From Podaxis mareebaensis (taxonomy: Eukaryota > Basidiomycota > Agaricomycetes > Agaricales > Agaricaceae): a stretch of DNA of 64,000 nucleotides. The stretch lies in the NCBI GenBank assembly GCA_018524725.1, contig JAEUWP010000137.1, positions 186,001 through 250,000 on the forward strand, given 5' to 3'. Positions 31,349 to 44,592 of the stretch are shown piece by piece (position 1 is the stretch's first letter; each line of letters opens with the position of its first letter). Position numbers and translations under genes: made by a program. The notes beneath the pieces were generated by a model. It did not search any database. It was given only the letters and a program-made list of their open reading frames with translations, and was not told the DNA's origin.

Positions 31349-34300
31349 ATGTATTTCCCTACTTCTGCTGCACGAGTTCTTTCCACTGTACCCGCTCTCC
31401 CCAATATCCCCCCAGAGCCCACCATTTCAATCTGTCCTAGTCCCCGCAAGTCCTTTTTTTGCACTCTTACCAGAAACGGTGTCACTGTGTGGGCCGTTCG
31501 GGTGAGCAAGCATGTGTTTAGCCGTGTGGATCACAAGCTAACATCCCAAGAAGCCTTCTGCTGTGCTAGCGTTCCTATCCCGCACACCAACTTCGATAAT
31601 TGATCACGGAGAGAATGTGGATGTATGGTGGTCACCAGACAGCACACGCATCATCATTCAAGTTCGTCTACGTGACCTTTCCTGGTGTCTTGTTGACTTT
31701 TGCTCACGAATGCATATTAGACATCCGAGTCGTATCTCGTGCTGGTTTCAGTCGAATATGAGGGTGACAGGGATGTTTACCACCCGCCGCCGCTGTCGAT
31801 GCAGGCTATGCGAACCTTCTTAGCTGGTCCTGGGGAAGGTTTACCTCTTCAACCCCTTAGTTTGCATTTTGAAGGTGTGGTTCGCGTTGAAGGAACGTTA
31901 TTAAGGTGAGTATATGCGCATACATATGAAGAGTACCTTCACTTCTGAGGGTTTGTGTCAGTGTTTCACCACGGAAGACCCAGTTGATGTTTACGACGAA
32001 CAACCCACCAACAATTCAGCGAATGCCATGGCCACAAGACGCAGAAGATTCCCAGACGCAACCAAGAGCATACACCTATGATACGTGGATTTTGAACGAA
32101 GATGATTTCTCGTGGATAAAGGAACCTGACGGTAATTAAATCCTTTGATTCTGTTTCTGATATCTGAAGGGGTACTACAGCCGGTATCGCCAAGATTATA
32201 CACGCGAGAACGATGGTCGGGGAAGTTTGGATCACCACTGACGGGCGAGCATATTTCGTACAGTTGCACGAAGAAGATATCATGGACTACGAACCTGACA
32301 TTGATCCTCAAGATCCAGATGTGAAACCGGTGAGTTACGCCACGCAACACTCCTACGTCCGAACTGATAACAGGTAAGGTCCATCAAGGCCTTGCTTCGA
32401 AACCTCATCAAAGATTTGGATGGCAAGGGACTTGTATACACGACTTTACTACCCCCAAATGGGTACAGAAACAACGACGCGTAGACCCTTCTGAGGCATC
32501 GTCCTCGGAAACCTATCAAGAGCCCAAACGGGCTACTGCCATAGCAATAAATACGAGATTCTCTATTTTTGCTATCGGAACCCATGGGTAATCTATCCAT
32601 TTTCTGGTCGTAACTCGGCTTGACGAAAGGAAATAGGGGCGGCTTGGAATTCAAGAATTTTCCGTCCCTAGAAGGAGTCGTGCCGAAATCCCAGGTGATC
32701 GAAGTGCCCAATCCGTTTCACCGGCCTACGGGTCAGGTTTGCACGCTCGAATGGAGCTCGGATGGTTACGTCCTAGCTGTCGGATGGACGTATGGTTGGG
32801 GCGTATTTAGTGTCAGTGGAAGGTGTTTGACGTCCGGATTCGAAGTAGAAGACATCCTCGACGAGCCGAGGTACGTATTCACTCATGGACAGACGACCGG
32901 GATTGTTGAAGAAGTCATCAGATTTCAAGACACCTTTATGGGTGGAATCCATAAACTCGTAATTCTTTATTTTTCCCCATTTTCTGGCTGCAGCTTAATA
33001 TCTTCCAGTTCTGGGGACCAGGAAACTTCGAGCTGTTCCTGTTGGCTCGGCAGCATGCGCAAAGTACAATGCTGACTTTTTCTTTCCGAAGATCTTGCCT
33101 AAACTTGCTTTTGTAGGGGCCGACGGCCAATTGTTTGTGATACCTTTTGCCAAAAGTGCGACCACAGGACAACACTCGCCCGTAAGCTTACTGTATATAG
33201 AATTTATTAGTACTGACGTTTACGGTCGGCAGGACAACACTCGTTATGCCTTTCTACAAATGGACGACCGAGCCCTTGTGTATCGGGGTGCCGATCAACC
33301 GGACATGAGTGTCATCAACCCAGAATCTGACGTCTGGCAGCATATCAAAGTCAGGTTCACCCAGTACACATATCCCACAGGACTAACAATGCTGCTTATA
33401 GATTCCCCAACACTATCTCGCAACGAACTGGCCCATCCGATACTCCTCAATTAGTGCTGATGGTCGATTGGTCGCTATCGCCGGTCGACGAGGTTTAATT
33501 CATTACAGCTCGACGTCGGGACGCTGGAAAGTATTCCTAGATGAGCAACAAGAACAAGCGTTTGCAGTTCGGGGAGGATTGTTGTGGTTCCATCACGTCC
33601 TGATTGCTGCTGTTGAAGTAACGCACTCTTATCAGGTATAATCCGTCCTTATCCTCGTCCATCGCCCTGAGGACTGATATATTGCAGCTGCGGCTCTACT
33701 CAAGAGATCTTGAGCTCAGCAACACAAGTGTCCTTCATCGGGAGATATTGCCTTCACCAGTCGTCATCTTGTCCTTAGTTGACAATTCCCTTTTGGTTTA
33801 CACTTTGGACAACACATTGTATCATTATTTGGTGGTGCCAACGACAGACACCATCAAACTGCATGTATGCGGTAGTATCACCTTTGCTGGGATCATTGCT
33901 GCACCAAGTGCGGTGCGCATGCTCAGTTGGATGATCCCAGCTGCACAGAAACGTAAGTAAGAGTTCCGGAGTTGCTGCTTTGCAGTCGATAACCTCCTGC
34001 TTGTCAACAGAACTGGGTGATCCAGTGAACGACTTGTCCGTGGCTACTGTTCTGATGGTCGTTGGAGGACAGTTAATCTTGTTGAGACCCCGAAAGGTAT
34101 ATTCTAAATCTATCCATGCACCCCTTCTCACTAGGCGTTAAGTCGGCAGATCAAGAGGTCAAATACGACTTGCAGATCTTTGCAGACCGTATTGAGTTTT
34201 GTTGGATACATCTGCGCGGTATTCCTGCCCTTGAGAATTCCTTGTGGGCCTATGATGCACATGGTATCCGTATTTGGCTCAATGCTCTAGCCATCGAAAA

Positions 34301-35196
34301 ACAACCCACGGAGGAGATAACAGAGGACGTCAAGGAGAGCGTGACGATACCGCTCAGTTTCTATCCACTATGTCAGCTCCTGTGTCTGCGTAATTTCGGG
34401 AAACTGATGGCGCCCATTAGCTGTACTTATGGACAAAGGCATTATTATCGGCGCAGAGAACGAGCTGGCGGCAAGGTCGAATCTCCCTTTTGTCATGTTT
34501 AGGCATGCAACAAGCGTATGTTATACCAATACCTATTGGCCGCCCCACTGACTAGTGCTTCAGTCACATCTTTTTCTGCAACACGTCCTCCTGTATCAGC
34601 TAAATGCAGGACAAGTCAAAGATGCCGTGGCCTTCGCTTCACAGTACAAGAATCTTGTCTTCTTCGCCCACGCCTTGGAGATCTTACTCCATACGGTTAT
34701 TGAATCTGAGACTACCAATGGTAGCACGAACGGGGGTGAAAATGACACGATTTTGCCGACAACGATAGAGTTCCTGGACCATTTTGACGTATCCCTCGAC
34801 GTCGTAGTTGGTTGTGCGAGGAAGACGGAGATGACTAGATGGCGCCGTTTGTTCAACGCTGTTGGGAACCCTAAGCAGCTATTTGAGGTGCGCTAAAATG
34901 TTGAGCAGGAACCAGGAAGCGTTTTTGCTGATCACTTGTTTCTTCTTTCTCAGACTTGTCTGTCTTCTGGACGTTTAAAAACGGCCGGATCATACCTTCT
35001 GGTCCTTCACAATCTCGAGCAGTTAGATGAAAACAACCACGACGCTGTACGGCTGCTCAAGGCCGCTGTGGAGCGGAAAGAATGGCAGTTGTGCCGTCAG
35101 CTGTTGAGATTCTTGCACTCGATAGATGAAACTGGGACAGCTCTTCGGAATGCGCTATCTCAGGTCGACTTGAAATTGATGGATGGGGAAATATGA
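31349..35196 (+). CDS. RIC1, subunit of the Ric1-Rgp1 guanine-nucleotide exchange complex
   Basis: With Rgp1 it activates Rab6/Ypt6 and thereby retrograde traffic to the Golgi. The start is MYFPTSAARVLSTVP at 31349. The N-terminal part is a WD40-type propeller, with ENVDVWWSPDSTRIII, TGQVCTLEWSSDGYVLAVGW and DGRLVAIAGRRG. The C-terminal RIC1 domain includes LLYQLNAGQVKDAVAFASQY, FAHALEILLHTVIE, FLDHFDVSLDVVVGCARKTEMTRW and a helical region ending in the stop at 35196. About twelve short introns interrupt it. Together with the RINT1 gene at the left edge, the window holds two factors of retrograde traffic; they are far apart and probably not co-regulated. Confidence 0.9.
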
Positions 35197-35611
35197 CATC
35201 TTGTATTTTTAATCTATTAAATTTTGTCTTTGGGGTTTCCAGTTCAGTCCAACTTTTCACAACTTCAAGCCAGGTTTTTGAATCGCTAGTAGGTCATGCA
35301 GGGTCTTGTCTGGACTCCGCAGTGTCCCTGATAATGAGCTTCCAGGCAACACGTGTAGAATGGAGTAGATGCAGATTTAATGTACAACTCGAATGTAGCA
35401 CATGGTTTCGAAACCAATCCGGAATTGTTCCGAGGAAGACCTAGTGATATGTTCGAACACGACAGTATGGACTTCATTGTCGCTTGAAGTGCCACGAGGT
35501 GTTATACATCTTGACTTTCGGGGTTCTTGGTCTCACTATCGACGCAAATAGCACTCTCCTTTCTTTCTAAATTCCACCACCCAAGCCCAGGACGGTACGC
35601 AAAGCGGAACA
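35197..35611. other. intergenic region, RIC1 to 2OG oxygenase
   Basis: A 415-nt gap holding the RIC1 3' region and the next promoter. No coding sequence was recognised. Confidence 0.45.
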
Positions 35612-37165
35612 ATGGCGAGCAACCTTTTCTCTCGCACTTTGGCTACTTTGACAACAAAGATGCAGCCTATTGCCCGCACTGCTGAGGGTGCGGTGTCTAT
35701 TTCATACCCAACCTTACTTTCTTCACCCCATTCCCTTGGTGATGCCATCGGTGTGTTACCGCCCACCTGCCTGCTTCGTCTGCACTGTGACTGATATTCT
35801 TTTGCATCTCATCACAGAGGAGGCTTTTGGGTCACAACCAAAATCGCTGGGTATCATTATCGTCAGGGATCTGCCCCCGGAATATCCTGTCTACAGGGAG
35901 CGGTTGTTAAAGTTAGCTTATCGGTTCGCACAGTTGCCCGAGGATATCAGAGAGAAGTATGCCCACCCCGCAAGCAGATATAGGTATGTCAATCATCCTC
36001 CCGGACTTAGATTCGATGGCTCAACACTTCATGCATAGCTTTGGTTGGTCTCATGGCAAGGTATGGTTGCATATTCGGGTTGAATCGGTCATTGATACGA
36101 GCTTATGCGATGATGAAGGAAATTATGAATGGCAAGCCTGGTCAGGCGTCTTGTGTGTTTTTTTGGCGACACATTCTTAACCTCAGGGTTTTCCCCATAC
36201 AGATACCCTGAAGGGTTCTTACTACGCCAATCCGGTGGTGGATAAGCCGTCCGTATCTCAAGCCGAACAGGAAAAATATCCGGAATACTATGGACAGAAC
36301 ATCTGTCAGTGCCTTTTCTCGTATCTGGATTTTGAAGGACCCATTAATATGCGCACAGGGCCTCACAGGGATGAAAAGGGAATTGAAGGTTTCGAGGAAG
36401 CTTTCAAGGACCTCGGGAGGTGAGCACACGACCCTGCTTGGCGTAAAAGAAGATTCACGAAATCAATATGCGCAGCTTTGTCTTCAAGGTCGGCTGTCAG
36501 CTGGCCGCTGCTTGCCAACCGTTCGGTACATCACCCCCGGTGTCCACTAAGATGGTTCTCTGACGTCTTTCAGCTCTTTCCCACCTGTCAGATTCGTCTG
36601 TTTCTTTGCCCAGGCTTATCAGTACTTCCCAAACGACGAAAGCTCGTCTGTTGCATTATTTCCCTCCCCCTCCTGAAGCTGCAACACCAAAGGAAGATGA
36701 ACCAATTGATAGCTGGTGCGGGTTCCATCTGGATCATTCCCTCTTGACGGGTTTGTGTTCCGTGAGTGGTCTTCGGGCTATTAGATAACGAAAGCTCACA
36801 AATCTCAGGCTATGTTCTTGCGCAAAGAATCAAATGGGGAACCAACGGTCGTTCCATCTCCGTCCGGCTCTTCGGGCCTTTACATTCGTACCAGGGGGGG
36901 TGATTTGACCAAAGTTTCGATTCCCGTAGATTGCCTTGCATTCCAAACGGGAGAAGCACTTGAACTTGCCACGGGTGGCAAACTGCGTGCGACTCCCCAC
37001 TGTGTCCGTGTTGGAGCTGGCGGTGCTGATGCCGCCAATATTTCCCGCGAGACCTTCGCTCTTTTCATGCAGCCCAACACCGATCAACTTCTCTCCCCGC
37101 TCAAGACATTCGGGCAATTCAGCAAAGAAGTATTTGACGAGCATTACAGTGCAGAATCTATGTGA
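35612..37165 (+). CDS. 2-oxoglutarate/Fe(II)-dependent oxygenase superfamily protein
   Basis: Predicted non-haem iron oxygenase; substrate unknown. The assembled protein starts MASNLFSRTLATL and continues through GIIIVRDLPPEYPVYRERLLKLA, YSFGWSHGKEIMNGKP, SYYANPVVDKPSV and FVFKVGCQLAAACQPF. The proposed iron ligands are the His and Asp in CGFHLDHSLL and the distal His in TPHCVRVG. The Arg in ISRETFALFMQP is the likely 2-oxoglutarate contact. The order and spacing fit the isopenicillin-N-synthase-like fold used by many fungal members. There are about eight exons with phases that agree where checked. Its stop lies 156 nt from that of the convergent sterol glucosyltransferase gene. Confidence 0.82.
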
Positions 37166-37321
37166 GGGATGTAGTATACATAATTATGGGCGATGAGCAA
37201 ACAAGATAATATCTACATGAAGAATATTATGTCCAAAGAATACTCTACGGAAGCGATACGGAAGCCAAAAGTAGCAAGACCAAGATCCTGGAGCATGGTT
37301 AGATATAAATACGTTCTTTCT

Positions 37322-40300
37322 TCATTGACCAGACGAACTAGAAAGGGTACCCAGTCTCGGAGATCCAGATGTCAGCGAGTCCGGCAAAACGGAGAGCATG
37401 GCAGCAGCGATGCTCGTTCGTTTCGAGGGGCTATCCTTAGTCGTCCTTGCTTCACTTTTCCGAGAACTGTCGGAGGATCGCCTCTCCCTGTCCTGGTCCT
37501 CCTGATCAGAAATGACGCTCCAGTCTTCGCTTGGTGCTCCCCTTACAGAACCAGGGGAGCTATAGCCCGAGCAGGAGCTCGGGGAGAAAGCGTTGGACGA
37601 TGGGGGGTCGCGATTGCGTATGGTAGAATGCTCATTGTCGACTTCCTCATCGCGATCATCAACAGCAGTGTGCTTTACCAGTGAGCGGGCATACTCCAAG
37701 TCTCTATAGATGGACTCTATGGCAGTAGCCACTCCGTTCTCCTGCGTACGACATCAGTAAGTGCAATCCATCAGAGGAAGTTAGCTTACCGAGCGAATTT
37801 GTTCACCAATTAGCCGAGCTCTATCTATTTGCTTCTGGTCCGTGGTTGCGGTAATTAAAGCCTCGGTTAGGGAGGCGACCGTAAGTTTCCTAACACCAGA
37901 GCCAACTCCGAGGGCTTCGACTCTATCTGCCCAGAAGAATTGGTCGCCAAAAAATGGTTTAATAATGGTTGGAATTCCAGCTAGAATAAGTCATTCAGCT
38001 TCGAAGCTGCGAAAAAGAATATGATGAACCAACATACCTCGCAGGCTGGCACCAGTGGTACCAGCACCTCCATGATGACAAGCCGCGTCAATGCGTCGGA
38101 AGAGCCAATCATGCGGAATCGACTGAATTGCATATATCTGCGGCGGTAATGGTTCTTCTGGTTCGCCGGAATCGCCAGCTTTGACGTGAAGACGATCCGA
38201 CCATCCTTTAGAAAGGATAGCATATACCCCACTCTGTACCACTGCCTCAATGACACATTTCGTCATGGCCTTGGGGTCGGATACGACGATACTACCAAAT
38301 CCAATATACACGACCTTCTTTCCATTGTGATGTGCGGTTTCAATGAATTGCACGAGATCGTCAGGTGGTGTCCACTTCTTGGCACTGACATCGGCATCGT
38401 CAAGGAACCAGTAGCCTCGGGGGTCAAATTGAATGAGTGCGTATTCATAGCAGCCGAAAAAAAACATACCTGTTACCCGTATCCACTCGGGCCAGTCAAG
38501 AGGTGGAGGCACAATGTGTGGGCTAAAGTTGTACAAGAACGGAATCTTGTGGGGCTCCATTTTGTCAAGACCTGTGGGAGGCAAGTGCAAGATATTCCGG
38601 CGCCATCTGTTAATCTGACCGGACGTCGCACGCCAGAAGACCTGGTCGAACATGACATAGGACTGGAAGGTGTGTGAGCATTTGATGTGGAGGCAAATGT
38701 TAAGAGGAGCAAGCACCATGTAATTATAGCTCCCACCCATCTGAAATCGCCATTTAGCTCAGCTCAGTATGTAATTTCATGAGTCCATACCTTGCGCTCA
38801 GGAACCGCGAATGCATGTGGATATGCCCTACCGGGCCATTATGAGCACAACCTGATGATTAGGCCATAGATCAACAACGCACCGAGTTCTTGTCCAAGTC
38901 ATTGTGAAAGCCCGGAAATATGGAATAGCAAGAGCTTCAGCGATATGGTATCCGCCCATAGCACTTGGACTCTCAATAAGGACATCCGTTCCTTGACAAG
39001 CTTCCCATGAGGTCTTGAGCAAATCGTCCAGCCATCCCCGGAACTGTGTAAGGAGGGTCAGTTTAGAGGAAGATCCTGTTGATAAAGGCCCAAACCTTCT
39101 GTATACCTTCCTTCAGGAAGGCAACGGTGAATGTACCGTTTTCAACACATATACGCATGAGTTCCGCAGGATCTCCACCAACGAATCCAAACTCAATTCC
39201 ATGCTGAGAGCAAATCAGTAATTAAGAAGTCAAGGCTACTGCGGAACTCACAGACTCAATCCATTCCTTGAACTCTCCATGAGTCGCAATACGACATTTA
39301 TGCCCATCCGCAATGAGTCCCTTCGCAAGTGCAATGTATGGTTGTACGTCTCCTCTGGAGCCGATCGTCAGGAACGTGAAATGCAATGGCTTGCTTGGCT
39401 TGAACGTCAGGAATGTTGATGATGCCGAGGTGAACATGACCGCAGGTAACGAGTCGGTCATATTTTCTGGAACTGAAGGTGCTACTAGGTCCATACTTGA
39501 CGTCGAGTCCTTCCGTTCGAACTCTTCTAAGATCAGCGCCTCGCGTTGACCGGGTGAGTTAATGGCATTGTCGCCTGTTGCAAGCCTCGTCCGCACGTCC
39601 TCCATTTGACGTTCAAGCAAGAGGATGAAAGAGTCGCGTTTGTCCTCAGCACCGAATTCGAAGAAGAGTTCTTCGTGCCCTTTAATAATTACGACAAGAC
39701 CATGGTGGCCAAAGCGTGTTGCCCGAGACTTCTGAACAGCTAGGATGTCACGGATGGGTAAGGCCATCTGAAGTGATGTTAATGAGCTGTGATTGAGGAC
39801 GGAGAGCGACGAACCCTTGTTCTGACTGCAAGAGGGCCGCTGGACTTGAAGCAGAAGTGGTTGGTTGATATGTAAAGTCTTCCAAAAACCGGTAAGAGTC
39901 TGAAAATGTATCCAGGGAAGTCTATGATGAAATGTTAGCAAGCCTGGTCGTAATCAACAGAAATGGCATAGGACGTACATCCAAGTAAGGTCTCCTTTTC
40001 ATCATAAGCAAATGCAGCCCGGAATTTCTCCGTCGCGTCCGCATCGACAGGGATGTCTGGGGTTTCGAGTATACTGAAGGCCATATCTCCCCATCCTTTA
40101 CCCACTAGTCCAGGCGACGCTGCTGCCGTCGATGAAAATACTTCTTTCACTCCATTATCCATGGATGGGCTTTGTGGCGGTGAAGTTGTAGTGGAAAATA
40201 GTCTGCGGGTCTTCAACCACGATGGGACACCGACACCCCAAGAACTGCTGCTGAACGAAGGGATGTCAGGGACTATGGAAGAACGGGAAGTAGATGGTGG

Positions 40301-42674
40301 GTACGTGTGATCAACGGACTGTTCCTGTTGCTTCGAGGTATCTTCAATTCCTTCACGTAGTGGTGGCGTTGATACAGTGGGTGTGCCAATGGGTTTGGGG
40401 GATTCTGTAACAGGAACGAAACTGTTCGTCCGGCGTGTTACATGAGTGAAGTCTTCCGACTTCGTGGACAATTCCGAGTTGGGAGTCGTTCCGCCGGATC
40501 TGGCCAGAGATATCGTCTCGGAGATGGGTCGAAGCAGCGAGCTTAGTCGGAAACTCGAGAAAGAAGATTTTGTAGATCCAGCATCTGGCGCGACATTGAG
40601 ACGTTCTGGGAGCGGCGCGGCTGACGAGGATCGAGCAACGGTAGTGTCAAGAACTGTTCGCGCTTGTTCCCCTTCCGTACGACTGCAAGCGTTGCGCACC
40701 GCACCGCGAATTTGTTCAAGAGCTGCGGATAGATTATGAAAGTATGCAAAGAAATAGGAATCAACCGAGTAGTTCCCCTCTTTGTCGAACACCTTCACTT
40801 CTATTGTTTCACTGAAGTCCATGGCGGATGACCTTTCGACCTCTAGAATAGAAGAATATGGGATAGCAATCTGACCTTGAGGTAAGCAATGAAATATATG
40901 CGCTTAACAGGATTGCCCACCTTGACAGTATCCCCCATGTTCTGCGCTTTGAAGATAACCTTTCGGATTGCTTTGACCCACTCCTCTCTGCTCGGGACAG
41001 AGTCTGCGGACAACACCACAGTCTTTTGGCTCGTCCGTAGACAGAACTCCTTTTCTCCGACTGGTTCACAAGAGATTGCATACCGAAGGTCAATGATGCC
41101 GTGGGGGAAATATGGATCCTTACTCCGAAATGAGGGGAGTGTATGCGAGCAATTTGGTGACTTACGGATGACGATTGATACCACGAAAGGGCATCATTCT
41201 TCAAGACGAACCAGTGTTTGATCCAGCGTTTGGTTCGCTGGGCCCTCTTGTTAAGTGAGCCGGACTTGAGTACTTGATCCTGTTAGCCGTAATTAGGGGT
41301 ATTGGATTAGTTGTTACGGAGGCTGGTGCCTACCTCTCGCGAAGGCATGTGGGCGAAGAAGCATAGATAGGTGTTGGTCAGATACATATACCCTTGCAAC
41401 ACTATAATTATAGTTTAGCGGAGCCAAAGCGAGAGCATGTGGGTCACTCACAGACAGATCGCAAAAGCCAACAAGGCATCTCTGCAGAGAGGTTAGGACA
41501 AAAAAGAAAGGTCAACATAGCATAGCATGTACCCACCTGCCTGTACCTCCTTGATCCCATCCAGTTCGAACACATCCCGAAGTTTCTCGGCCAGACGTGC
41601 CCTTCGATGCAGGCGAATGGTAGCCATACTGCCTGTTCGAGTGTTTGCGAATTTGAAGGGATTACTTGTGGATGCATTGATGCTGTGATTTCCGAGGGGA
41701 GGTAATGAATGGGACTGCTGGGAGAGTCGGGGACGCGGTTCAGGTGCCTTTGATTCCTCGAAATCCTGCTCAACCTCTTCATCTGACAGGTAACTTTCCG
41801 GTTCCTCGAGGACAACTTCACCGCTAGGTCGTTTCTGTCCTGGAATATCTCGTCTTCGTGAGCGAGCGAGAGGTCTATGAATAGCATGAATCGATGACGC
41901 AAGACGGTCAACTGGGGTTGGATTAGACAGATGTTCGACACTAATTTGATTGATACTCGCCTCGGTGGTCTTCATCTTCGCTTTCTGACCCTGCTGTATC
42001 TTGCTCCTGACTGGAGCCTTCATCGTCGTTATCCGGATCTACCCATGGGAGCGCTTGTAGGGCTTGGATAAGTGTCTGAGTTCCAATGCGTATCTAGAAG
42101 AAAGGAGGTTTTGTGTGATGGAGGATTTGAAACGCAATGAAGAACATACGGATCCTTCACCTCGAAATGGATTCAAAACGGGTCGTACAGGAGGCGAGGG
42201 GGGCCGGACAAAGGGGCTGTCATCGTGCGGGGTTACTGTGGATTCGGAAGAGGCTGCTTGGACGGAGAGCAGTTTGGATGTACTAGGGGATGTGGGGGAA
42301 GAAACTGTGATAGAAACGCTTAGTTGTATAGGAGATCAGTACCTCCAGACACACTCACCGCTGTCACTATCTGGATACTGTCCCTTGATCCTTCTGCTCA
42401 GACTAAATAAACGGCGATGGGTCGAAGATGACAGCGAAGGTTGTGGGGTCGGTGTATATGAAATCCTCCCAGAAACGCTTTTGCTGAGCTTGTCGACGGT
42501 CTTTTCTACCACATTGGATATGCGCTTCACGCGACTGGGGGCGGTGGTCGCATCCCTGTGGTCGTCGGAGAGAGACTGGGAGAGGGAGGTACCGAGAGTA
42601 TCGTGGGAGGTGTCATTTGTGGGTGCAGCGGTGGAGTCGTGAAAGATGGGCTGGAGAGGTGGTTGTTGGGACAT
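37322..42674 (-). CDS. UDP-glucose:sterol 3-beta-glucosyltransferase (Ugt51/Atg26 type)
   Basis: Membrane-associated enzyme that transfers glucose from UDP-glucose to ergosterol; in some fungi it supports pexophagy. Domain order from the start at 42674: disordered Ser/Thr-rich N-terminus; a first GRAM domain ([18 protein letters not shown]); a PH domain ([19 protein letters not shown], with [15 protein letters not shown]); a second GRAM domain ([15 protein letters not shown], with FFAYFHNL); and a GT1/GT28 catalytic part. The catalytic part begins [23 protein letters not shown]. It has the donor-binding region [14 protein letters not shown] and the signature [21 protein letters not shown], followed by DQFFWADRV. 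The C-terminal tail is Ser-rich and probably disordered. Many short introns interrupt it. Full GRAM-PH-GRAM architecture supports the Atg26 assignment. Confidence 0.93.
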
Positions 42675-42921
42675 GGTATCCCAGTGGAAAGAGGCCAGAG
42701 CCGCGTCAGTCTGGCTTTGTGGGACTCTTTCGGCGCCCCTTGCGCCTCTTCCTCAAGGAGCTACATCCATATTACGTAAACAGCTGTGCTTAGTCAGCAT
42801 TTAATAGCTTCCCTCCACGTTCTTGTCGTGGGTTGCACGAGTTGTGCTTAAAACACGGCCCAATCGCCAACACGGCTAGCCGTACTTCCTCCATACCCCC
42901 TTCCTTCCCAGATACCCTACT

Positions 42922-44016
42922 ATGAGAGGCGAAATCTGTGTTGGCTTTGGCTCCCTGCTCTCGTGCGTCCGTTGCTCCTTGCTCTAGCCTTCGATCCTGA
43001 TTATCCATTCTAGCTTCGTAGCCGTCTTGCTCATGATATTTGTACACGTACGTTTACTGAATCTTCCTCAAGGCTACTTTCCTTTATCTAATTCCAATCC
43101 CCGCCTGTCAGGTTGGTCAGATAAACACCTCAAATGTCCCTCGTAATATCTACATGGTACGTTATTGTTGTCCAATCATGGCGCCTAAAATTGACTTGGT
43201 TGCTCAGGCTAAAGTCAACGTCTCGGCTTATGGGTGAGTCCACCAACAGTCGACACAGGCTCTGGAAACTGAAGCTTAAACTTAAAAGCGACGCCATCCA
43301 CTTTGCCATCATTGATCCCGTATTCGGTCTCTACACCGATAATGCCTCCGCACCTCTGCAAGCTGGAGCTGGCCTCCGCCAGACCTATAAGTTCGGGATC
43401 TATTCTCATTGCGCATACGTGAACGGGACTGCAGGACGGTGCGGGAATCAAACCATTGGAGAACAATTCAAGCCTTACGATGCAATTACGACTGACATGA
43501 GTGGAAACTGGTCAATATTCTCCCAATCATTCATACCCGACTCTTCCACCTTCCGCAACTCAAGTTTCCTTGGGCACAATTCCAAGGCTGCGTACTGGAT
43601 GCTTCTCTTGGGAATGCTGTGTGGTGCAGCCGCTTTCATTACGTATGTTTCCTGCAAGTTTTTCTTTGCTTCCACTTATCCGCAGCACAGGGGCATAGCC
43701 AAGCATAACATGACTTTCTTGGTTTCGACTCTTTTCGCCATTGCGGGAAGTCTATTGTTGCTAATTGGCGCCAGCATCTGGACGGTCATCATTCAGAGGT
43801 CAGCGGGCATCAATGACCTTTTAGTGCGCTCGGGAAATGGAAATCAGACCATGCCTCTTGGCATTATCGTATCCGTGGGTCCTGGGCTTTTCTTGACTTG
43901 GGCCGCATTTGCTTGCCTCGTGGTATCTGTTGTTCCATACATGATCAGGTATGACATCTGTTTCATCACTTTTAATGTGGTCCTGACTCTCCACCAGTTG
44001 CTGTACATACCGATGA
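42922..44016 (+). CDS. SUR7/PalI (RIM9-like) family membrane protein
   Basis: Four-span plasma-membrane protein of the SUR7/PalI group, whose members act at eisosomes or in pH sensing. Exons 42922-42962, 43014-43047, 43112-43156, 43208-43233, 43289-43642, 43691-43948 and 43998-44016 give 258 residues. Helix 1 lies at the N-terminus (VGFGSLLSFVAVLLMIFVHVG) and is split by an intron. A large extracellular loop follows with INTSNVPRNIYM and the family motif FGIYSHCAYVNGTAGRCGN. Three more helices follow (YWMLLLGMLCGAAAFIT, FLVSTLFAIAGSLLLLIGASIW, IVSVGPGLFLTWAAFACLVV). The short C-terminus ends SCCTYR. A later start at 43134 would lose helix 1 and is not preferred. Confidence 0.85.
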
Positions 44017-44592
44017 CGATTCTATACTTGCGGCTGGACCACAACATACACATAGCTAGACCTGGAGGATATGACTTATTAATGATACTTATTGACGGAT
44101 GAACGGACACATATTGACTACAAACAAAATTCTTTCTGTATTTTACTAGAAATTGAGTTGAATTTTTGGAAGTTCTTCAGGCTGTGCGCGTGAACTTGGA
44201 GGTGCTTGTATTATCGCTGGTTTATTATTTACTTTGGGTTCTGGGTCCCATCAAACCGAAACATTGTTTCGTCCTCGAGGACAAATTAGATGGATAACAC
44301 CCTTGGGGTCAGGACATGAGGTTTTCGCATTCCTCGTTGCACAATGTGCGCACAGCCTCGTGATGGGTAGCTGGCTAGAGCCAAGAGCCGACTGGGCCGG
44401 GGACTGAATTAGACTTTGTGTGTGCAGGTTTTGATTTGGCGCAGGCCCATCGAGGAGTAGAGGGCCTGGCCGCCCATGACTTAGCCAAATTTGATTCTGT
44501 TGTCATCTCGATTTCTCCACTCACCTCTCTCCTTACCCTTTTCCCAACCCACTGCCCTTCCTTTCTCTTCTCTTCAAGTGCGCTCATTCGTA
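44017..44592. other. intergenic region and promoter of the GH72 gene
   Basis: A 576-nt gap. It contains a perfect 12-bp palindrome GTCCTCGAGGAC at 44271-44282 and a CT-rich tract just before the start codon (about 44512-44577). No coding sequence was recognised. Confidence 0.5.

Noticed and set aside
42064..42642. 192-codon plus-strand frame opposite the sterol glucosyltransferase
   Set aside because: It lies antisense to the conserved enzyme's N-terminal exons, has low-complexity composition and no domain.
43134..44102. 322-codon unspliced frame as the SUR7/PalI protein
   Set aside because: It reads through three introns and loses the first membrane helix. The spliced model from 42922 restores the helix and the conserved INTSNVPRNIYM segment.
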